DNA from: Clostridia bacterium | Lineage (GTDB): Bacteria; Bacillota; Clostridia; Oscillospirales; CAG-272 | Assembly: GCA_017473865.1 (NCBI GenBank) | Contig: JAFUJB010000005.1 | Coordinates: 1 to 45,849 of the forward strand | Direction of reading: 5' to 3' | DNA: 45,849 nucleotides | In this document: positions 40,259-45,849 of the stretch, in pieces | Numbering within the stretch: position 1 is the first letter of the stretch | Layout: each line of letters starts with the position of its first letter | Translations under genes and position numbers: made by a program | The notes under the pieces: model-generated | Databases searched by the model: none | Told to the model about the DNA's origin: nothing | Seen by the model: the letters and a program-made list of their open reading frames with translations, nothing else

Positions 40259-41566
40259 ATGGCAACATTAGTAATTATGCCGCGACAGGGTCAGTCCGTT
40301 GAAAGTTGCGTCATTACTGAATGGAAAAAGAAAAAAGGAGACGCAGTTGCAGAAGGCGACGTACTGTTCTCCTACGAAACAGACAAATCATCTTTTGATG
40401 AACCTGCAACCGTATCGGGTACACTTCTTGAAGTGTTTGCTGAAGACGGCGACGACGTTCCTTGCCTTGAAGCCGTTTGCATCATCGGTAACCCCGGAGA
40501 AGATATAAGCGCTCTCATTCCCAAGAAGGAAGAAGAAGCCGCTCCCGCAGCAGAAGAAAAGGCTGTTGAAGAAGTAAAAGAAGAAAAGAAAGAAGAAGTT
40601 GTTGTTGCAACAGAAAGCGCTGACAAAGACGGAATGATGAAAATTTCGCCCAGAGCAAAGAACCTTGCAAACAAGACTTACGCTGATCTTTCTCAGGCTA
40701 CTCCTACAGGCCCCAACGGCAGAATTATCGAAAGAGACGTAAACAGACTCCTTGACAACGGTCAGAGACTTACACCCGAACAGTATGAAAACTTCCTTAA
40801 GACAGGTGTTGCTCCCGCAGCCGCTGTTACAGAAGCTCCCGCAGCCGCTGCTGCTGTTGCAGCTCCCGTTGCTGAATACGAAGACGTTAAGCTCTCCAAC
40901 GTTAGAAAGGTTATTGCAAAGTCAATGCACGAATCCCTTTCTTCTATGGCTCAGCTTACACTCAACGCTTCTTTCGACGCAACGCAGATGATGGCTTACA
41001 GAGCATCTCTCAAGAAGAATGCAGAAGCTATGGGTCTCGGAAACATTACGTTCAACGATATGGTACTCTTTGCAGTTGCAAAGACACTCAAAAACCACAA
41101 GGATTGCAACGCTCACTTCCTCGGCGACAAGATGAGATTCTTCAACAACGTTAACCTCGGTATCGCTGTTGACACAGAAAGAGGTCTCCTCGTTCCTACA
41201 GTATTCAACGCTGACAAGATGAGCCTTAACGAGCTTTCCGCAAATGCTAAGACTGTTATCAAGGCAGCTCAGGGCGGTTCGATCAGCCCCGACCTCCTTT
41301 CCGGCGGTACTTTCACAGTTACCAACCTCGGCGCTATGGGCGTTGAAAGCTTTACACCCGTTATCAATCCCCCCCAGACCTGCATCCTCGGCGTATGTAA
41401 CATTACCCGCCGCGTAAAACAGGTTAACGGACAGGACGTATTCTACGATGCAATGGGTCTTTCACTTACGTTTGACCACAGAGCTCTCGACGGCGCTCCC
41501 GCAGCAAGATTCCTTAAGGAACTTTGCACAAATCTCGAAAACTTCAATCTTTTGATGGCTAAATAA
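40259..41566 (+). CDS. Dihydrolipoamide acyltransferase (E2) of a 2-oxoacid dehydrogenase complex
   Basis: Core acyltransferase of the complex, 435 aa. A single lipoyl domain (1-80) has lipoyl-lysine Lys43 (ETDKSS). An Ala/Glu/Lys linker follows, then a peripheral-subunit-binding domain (about 127-165; ISPRAKNLA, GPNGRIIERDVNRLL), an Ala/Pro linker and the catalytic domain (about 205-435) with the DHRALDG active site (His407, Asp411). The acyl substrate (acetyl, branched-chain or acetoin-derived) cannot be fixed from sequence. GGAGG precedes the ATG. Confidence 0.93.
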   Translation: MATLVIMPRQGQSVESCVITEWKKKKGDAVAEGDVLFSYETDKSSFDEPATVSGTLLEVFAEDGDDVPCLEAVCIIGNPGEDISALIPKKEEEAAPAAEEKAVEEVKEEKKEEVVVATESADKDGMMKISPRAKNLANKTYADLSQATPTGPNGRIIERDVNRLLDNGQRLTPEQYENFLKTGVAPAAAVTEAPAAAAAVAAPVAEYEDVKLSNVRKVIAKSMHESLSSMAQLTLNASFDATQMMAYRASLKKNAEAMGLGNITFNDMVLFAVAKTLKNHKDCNAHFLGDKMRFFNNVNLGIAVDTERGLLVPTVFNADKMSLNELSANAKTVIKAAQGGSISPDLLSGGTFTVTNLGAMGVESFTPVINPPQTCILGVCNITRRVKQVNGQDVFYDAMGLSLTFDHRALDGAPAARFLKELCTNLENFNLLMAK

Positions 41567-41597
41567 GCAGCAGTTTAAGAAAGGAAGTACTTATATA

Positions 41598-42959
41598 ATG
41601 TATGATCTTATCGTAATCGGCGGCGGCCCCGGCGGCTATAACGCAGCCGAAAAAGCAGCACACGGCGGACTCAAAACTCTCGTTATCGAAAAACGCGCTA
41701 TGGGCGGTGTTTGTCTTAACGAAGGCTGTATCCCCACAAAAACACTCCTTTATTCAGCAAAAATCTACGACTATGCAAAGCACAGCGAAAGCTACGGCGT
41801 AAAATTTGCAGGCGCTGAGATCGACCACGCAAAAGTTGTCGAAAGAAAGGGCAAAGTTGTAAAGACTCTCGTATCCGGCATTGAAGGTACAATGAAGCGC
41901 GCAGGCGTTGAAGTTGTAAAAGAAGTTGCCGAAATCAAAGAAAAAACTGCCGAAGGCTTTGTAGTTAAGGCGGGCGACAAAGAATACACGGGCAAACAGC
42001 TCCTTATCTGCGCAGGTTCGGAAGCTGCAGTTCCCCCCATTCCCGGACTCAGAGAAGCAGTCGCAAGCGGTTTTGCAAAGACTAACCGCGAAATTCTCGA
42101 TATGACAACCGTTCCGAAGGAACTCGTTGTAATCGGCGGCGGCGTTATCGGTCTTGAAATGGCAAGCTATTTCAACTCTATCGGCTCAAACGTAAAAGTA
42201 ATTGAAATGCTCGACCACATCGCAGGTCCCACAGACAGCGAAATCTCCGCTCTCCTTCTTAAGAACTACAAGAAGAAAGGCGTTGAATTCCTCCTTTCCG
42301 CAAAGGTTACTTCAGTCGGCACAGACTGCGTAAACTATGAAATCGGCGGCGAAGCAAAGACTGTTAAGGCTGACTGCGTACTCGTTTCGATAGGCAGACG
42401 TCCTTCAACAGCAGGTCTCGGACTTGAAAATATCGGCGTTCTCACCGAAAGAGGCGCTATCGTTACTACAGACGAAGGCAAGACAAACGTTCCCGGCGTT
42501 TGGGCTGCAGGCGACATCAACGGTAAGTCGATGCTCGCTCATACAGCTTACCGCGAAGGCGAAGTTTGCATTAACAACATCCTCGGTAAGAAGGACAAGG
42601 TAAACTACAACGCAATCCCCGCTGTTATCTACACTAACCCCGAGGTTGCAAGCGTAGGCGAAACCAGCGAAACCGTTAAGGCTAAGGGTCTTGACGCTAA
42701 GGTTGAAAGCTATACACTTCGTTATTCCGGCAGATACATTGCTGAAAACGAAGGCGGCGACGGTATCGTTAAGATTATCATCGACAAGAACCACCGCACA
42801 ATTCTCGGCGTACATATGATCGGTACTTACGCTTCCGAAATTATCTACGGCGCTGCAATGATGGTTGAAAACGAAATGCGTGTTGAAGACGTTCACAAGA
42901 TGGTATTCCCGCATCCCACCGTTTGCGAAGTTATCAGAGAAGGTCTTTTCCAGATCTAA
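41598..42959 (+). CDS. lpdA: Dihydrolipoyl dehydrogenase (E3)
   Basis: Flavoenzyme that reoxidises the lipoyl group of E2 and passes electrons to NAD+, 453 aa. The FAD loop is GGGPGGYNAAEKA (about 8-20), the redox-active disulfide Cys39-Cys44 (GGVCLNEGCIPTK), the NAD-binding loop VVIGGGVIGLEMAS and the C-terminal HPTVCE catalytic pair (His439, Glu444). No extra lipoyl domain is fused. It starts 31 bp after the E2 gene, in the same operon. Confidence 0.95.
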   Translation: MYDLIVIGGGPGGYNAAEKAAHGGLKTLVIEKRAMGGVCLNEGCIPTKTLLYSAKIYDYAKHSESYGVKFAGAEIDHAKVVERKGKVVKTLVSGIEGTMKRAGVEVVKEVAEIKEKTAEGFVVKAGDKEYTGKQLLICAGSEAAVPPIPGLREAVASGFAKTNREILDMTTVPKELVVIGGGVIGLEMASYFNSIGSNVKVIEMLDHIAGPTDSEISALLLKNYKKKGVEFLLSAKVTSVGTDCVNYEIGGEAKTVKADCVLVSIGRRPSTAGLGLENIGVLTERGAIVTTDEGKTNVPGVWAAGDINGKSMLAHTAYREGEVCINNILGKKDKVNYNAIPAVIYTNPEVASVGETSETVKAKGLDAKVESYTLRYSGRYIAENEGGDGIVKIIIDKNHRTILGVHMIGTYASEIIYGAAMMVENEMRVEDVHKMVFPHPTVCEVIREGLFQI

Positions 42960-43043
42960 CGTTTGTTTATTCGCGAGAGGAATCCCCTCCCGCTTGATGT
43001 AAAAAATCTAAATTATATAAAATCTACAAAGGAGATCACTACT

Positions 43044-45527
43044 ATGCCTAAGAGTCAATATGTAGACCCTAAAAAAGTCTTTGAACCCGGTTTTATATCT
43101 TTCAAAGATATTCCCGTCTGCCAGTATAAGAAAACACTTGCAGAAGAAAAGAAAATTTACACAAAAGACGATATGATGCGTATCTATCACGATATGCGCG
43201 TTATCCGTGAATTCGAGACAATGCTTAACGAAGTTAAGACAAAGTCTGCTTACAACGGCGTTGAATACAACAACCCCGGACCTGCTCACCTTTCCATCGG
43301 TCAGGAAGCATCTGCAGTCGGTGAAGCTTACGCTCTCGATATGAACGACTTCAGCTTCGGCTCACACAGAAGCCACGGCGAAATCATCGCAAAGAGCTTG
43401 TCTTCTATCCACAAGCTCGATGAAAAAGAAGTTTACGATATTATGAAGGAATTCCTTGGCGGAACACTCCTTTCTATCGTTGAAAAGCATATGCCCACAT
43501 CGGACATCAAAGAACTCGCAAAGAACTTTATTCTTTACGGCGCTTTGGCAGAAATCTTCGCAAGAACAACAGGCTTCAACAAGGGTCTCGGCGGTTCTAT
43601 GCACGCTTTCTTCATTCCCTTCGGTCTTATGCCTAACAACGCTATCGTTGGCGGTTCCGGTCCTATCGCTCTCGGTGCTGCTCTTTACAAGAGAGCTAAC
43701 CACAAGCCCGGTATCGTAATTGCTAACTCCGGTGACGGCGCACTCGGCCGCGGTCCCGTTCTCGAATCCTTTAACTTTGCTTCTATGGACCAGATCACAA
43801 AGCTCTGGGGTATGGACGGCAAGTATCCTGACGGCGGACTCCCCATCCTCTTCAACGTATTTAACAACAGCTACGGTATGGGCGGTCAGACCAGAGGCGA
43901 AACAATGGGTTACGATATGGCTGCACGTCTCGGCGCAGGCTTTAACCCTGATATGATGCACGCTGAAAGAGTTAACGGCTACGATCCTTTCGCAGTTATT
44001 GACGCTGTTTCCAGAAAGAAGGAACTCCTTCTCGCAGGTAAGGGCCCCGCTCTCCTCGACGTTGTAACATACCGTGTTTCCGGACACTCTCCTTCTGACT
44101 CTTCAACATACAGAACACAGGAAGAAATCGACGCTTGGATCGCAGCAGACCCGATCGCAGCTTACAAGGCTAAGATGATCAAGGGTAAGGTTGCTACCGA
44201 AGCTGAATTCGCTGCTATCGACGAAGACATTATCAATCGTATGACAACGATTATGAAGCTCGCTATCAACGATGAAATTTCTCCCCGTATGGATCTCACA
44301 AAGAATCCCGAAGCTATCTCTTCCATTATGTTCTCCAACCAGAAGGTTAAGAGCATGGATCCCACAAGAGAAGCTGAAATGCTCGTTCCCAAGGAAGAAT
44401 GCCCCCGTGTTAAAGAAATTAAGGGCAAGATCCGTACAGCTACAGACGAAAAGGGCAAGCCCGTTTCCAAGATGAAGATGTACAACATCCGTGACGGTCT
44501 CGCTGAGCCTATCATTGATAAATTCTATGACGATCCCACTCTCATCGCTTACGGCGAAGATAACAGAGACTGGGGCGGCGCATTCGGCGTATACAAGAAG
44601 ATGACCGAAGCTATTCCTTATCACAGATTCTTCAACGCTCCTATTTCCGAGTCTGCAATCGTTGGTTCTGCAGTTGGTTACGCTATGTGCGGCGGCCGTG
44701 CTATCGTAGAACTTATGTACGCTGACTTTATGGGTTGCGCAGGCGACGAAATCTTCAACCAGATGGCTAAGTGGCAGTCAATGTCTGCAGGTATCCTTAA
44801 GATGCCTATCGTTCTCCGTGTTTCCGTTGGTTCGAAGTACGGCGCACAGCACTCTCAGGACTGGACAGCTCTCGCTGCACACATTCCCGGTCTTAAGGTT
44901 GTATTCCCCTCTACTCCCGCAGATGCTAAGGGTCTTATGACTGCAGCTCTCGAAGGAACAGACCCCGTTGTATTCTTTGAATCTCAGAGAATTTACGACA
45001 AGGGCGAAGAATTCCTCGCAGGCGGAGTTCCCGAAGGCACATACGAAATCAAAATGGGCGATCCCGATGTTAAGAAGGAAGGTAAGGACATTACCATTCT
45101 TACAATCGGTGCAGTTCTCTACCGCGCTCTCGAAGCTGCAAAGACTCTTGAAGAAAAGTACGGTATTTCTGCAGAAGTTATCGACACTCGTTCAATCGTT
45201 CCCTTCGACTATACAAAGGTTATCGAATCTGTTAAGAAGACAGGTAAGATCGTTATCGTAGGCGACGCTGTTGAAAGAGGTTCCATTATGAAGGATATGG
45301 CAGCGAACATCTCCGAACTCGCATTCGACTACCTCGATGCTCCTGCAATTGCTCTCGGCTCACGTAACTGGATCACTCCTGCTCACGAGCTTGAAACAGC
45401 ATTCTTCCCCTATCCCGATACGATCATCGACTGCATCCACGAAAAAATTATGCCTATTCCCGGCTACGTTGCAAAACACAACTTCAGCGATGTAGAAAAG
45501 ATCGAAAGATACAAGAAGGGTGTTTAA
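43044..45527 (+). CDS. Fused E1 alpha-beta subunit of a 2-oxoacid dehydrogenase complex
   Basis: Thiamine-diphosphate-dependent decarboxylating subunit, 827 aa, combining alpha and beta chains that are usually separate. The alpha part (about 40-460) has the cofactor motif beginning SGDGALGRGP (229-238) and ending NN (274-275), with a stretch of about 14 extra residues (TKLWGMDGKYPDGG) between. The beta part (about 475-815) has YGEDNRDWGGAFGVYKK, ISESAIVGSAVGYA and the histidine of SKYGAQHSQDW. The ATG at 43044 follows AAAGGAGAT. Upstream in-frame codons lie in the spacer. Codon choice (GCT, CTC, AAG, GTT) suggests strong expression. Confidence 0.93.
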   Translation: MPKSQYVDPKKVFEPGFISFKDIPVCQYKKTLAEEKKIYTKDDMMRIYHDMRVIREFETMLNEVKTKSAYNGVEYNNPGPAHLSIGQEASAVGEAYALDMNDFSFGSHRSHGEIIAKSLSSIHKLDEKEVYDIMKEFLGGTLLSIVEKHMPTSDIKELAKNFILYGALAEIFARTTGFNKGLGGSMHAFFIPFGLMPNNAIVGGSGPIALGAALYKRANHKPGIVIANSGDGALGRGPVLESFNFASMDQITKLWGMDGKYPDGGLPILFNVFNNSYGMGGQTRGETMGYDMAARLGAGFNPDMMHAERVNGYDPFAVIDAVSRKKELLLAGKGPALLDVVTYRVSGHSPSDSSTYRTQEEIDAWIAADPIAAYKAKMIKGKVATEAEFAAIDEDIINRMTTIMKLAINDEISPRMDLTKNPEAISSIMFSNQKVKSMDPTREAEMLVPKEECPRVKEIKGKIRTATDEKGKPVSKMKMYNIRDGLAEPIIDKFYDDPTLIAYGEDNRDWGGAFGVYKKMTEAIPYHRFFNAPISESAIVGSAVGYAMCGGRAIVELMYADFMGCAGDEIFNQMAKWQSMSAGILKMPIVLRVSVGSKYGAQHSQDWTALAAHIPGLKVVFPSTPADAKGLMTAALEGTDPVVFFESQRIYDKGEEFLAGGVPEGTYEIKMGDPDVKKEGKDITILTIGAVLYRALEAAKTLEEKYGISAEVIDTRSIVPFDYTKVIESVKKTGKIVIVGDAVERGSIMKDMAANISELAFDYLDAPAIALGSRNWITPAHELETAFFPYPDTIIDCIHEKIMPIPGYVAKHNFSDVEKIERYKKGV

Positions 45528-45546
45528 TCCATAACCTTATAAAATT

Positions 45547-45577
45547 AATCCCCGAGATTTTTCTCGGGGATTTTTTG
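45547..45577 (+). terminator. Terminator of the dehydrogenase operon
   Basis: AATCCCCGAGA/TCTCGGGGATT stem followed by a T-run. Confidence 0.9.
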
Positions 45578-45727
45578 CGTTCACGGCGCAGGGGTAATGG
45601 GTTTGTATAAGATTGCATCTTTAGCGAATATCAAGCTTTGCAAAAGGAGGTAGCCGTAGGGGTGCGCCACGCGCACTCGGCTTATGGGTTCTGCGAACAA
45701 ATAATACTTGCTGTGCTTTGAAGGACG

Positions 45728-45836
45728 ACAAAGAAGGGGGGCTCCGCGGGGGAATTCTTTCCCCTCGGTCGTTTTAGGGGTAGGGGTCTTTAGGGGCGGG
45801 GGAATCGAAACCCCTGCCCCTAAATGCCTTCTTTGT
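45728..45836. repeat. Nested inverted-repeat element at the right edge
   Basis: Outer arms ACAAAGAAGG (45728-45737) and CCTTCTTTGT (45827-45836) enclose a second palindrome at 45789-45824 (TTTAGGGGCGGGGG/CCCCTGCCCCTAAA with one bulge). The flanking part 45578-45727 has no gene that I can support. Confidence 0.6.
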
Positions 45837-45849
45837 AATACTTTCTTTG

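Noticed and set aside
40259-45527. Transferred or foreign origin of the dehydrogenase operon because of different codon use
   Set aside because: The bias matches that of the symporter gene and fits high expression better than transfer; no mobile genes lie nearby.

Overview
The window looks like chromosome from a strictly anaerobic Clostridia-type Firmicute, probably an uncultured gut species. The signs are AGGAGG-type ribosome binding sites, consensus sigma-A promoters with 16-17 bp spacers, a tandem glycine riboswitch, DUF4317 and IreB proteins, a PASTA-domain Ser/Thr kinase, a DivIVA-like protein, a Clostridia-style Crp/Fnr regulator and an oxygen-detoxifying flavodiiron/superoxide reductase operon. 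I cannot assign genus or species. I see no insertion sequence, prophage, CRISPR array, toxin-antitoxin pair or recognisable defence island.

Layout. 0.1-2.5 kb (minus): metA, an unknown membrane protein and an atypical response regulator, closely spaced. 2.5-3.5 kb: gene-free, repeat-rich. 3.5-5.3 kb: glycine riboswitch and Na+/alanine(glycine) symporter. 5.5-6.0 kb: pyrophosphatase. 6.1-9.3 kb: a Crp/Fnr regulator divergent from a flavodiiron/flavin reductase/rubredoxin fusion, desulfoferrodoxin and a small rubredoxin. 9.5-11.5 kb (minus): AbrB-like regulator and ABC exporter. 11.7-14.2 kb: DUF4317 protein, RlmA-type methyltransferase, ECF S component. 14.5-16.7 kb: Lhr-like helicase. 16.9-18.5 kb: M23/LytM-like exported protein. 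18.8-23.0 kb (minus): deacetylase-like protein, hisS, aspS. 23.5-24.2 kb: DUF421 protein. 24.3 kb: tRNA-Lys. 24.5-26.0 kb: Nudix hydrolase and NAD(P)H-hydrate dehydratase. 26.1-28.2 kb (minus): DivIVA-like protein, class I fumarase beta subunit, XRE regulator. 28.4-29.2 kb: type II pantothenate kinase. 29.9-33.7 kb (minus): S1-domain protein, ireB, ribF, DacF-like protein. 33.9-38.6 kb: yfbR-like gene, rlmN, PP2C phosphatase, PASTA kinase. 39.5-45.5 kb: DeoR-type regulator and a 2-oxoacid dehydrogenase complex in the order E2, E3, fused E1 alpha-beta.

How parts work together. The Crp/Fnr gene and the detoxification operon share a 131 bp divergent region with a TTACA-N4-TGCAA site. It overlaps the regulator's own -35 box and lies about 40 bp upstream of the predicted operon start. 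A perfect palindrome of the same pattern lies on the pantothenate kinase promoter. IreB, its kinase and its phosphatase are all encoded within about 6 kb. The DeoR-type gene has an 11 bp inverted repeat flanking its promoter and probably controls the dehydrogenase genes.

The most unusual feature is a family of modular hairpin repeats. Most copies start at or just after a stop codon and read away from that gene. Two copies have grown into 92 bp tandem arrays in opposite orientation, flanking the 29.9-38.6 kb cell-wall/signalling block. Several proteins have altered key motifs: a CxC rubredoxin, an M23 domain with NxH for HxH, a DacF-like protein with altered SxN and KTG motifs, and a response regulator with a degenerate receiver.
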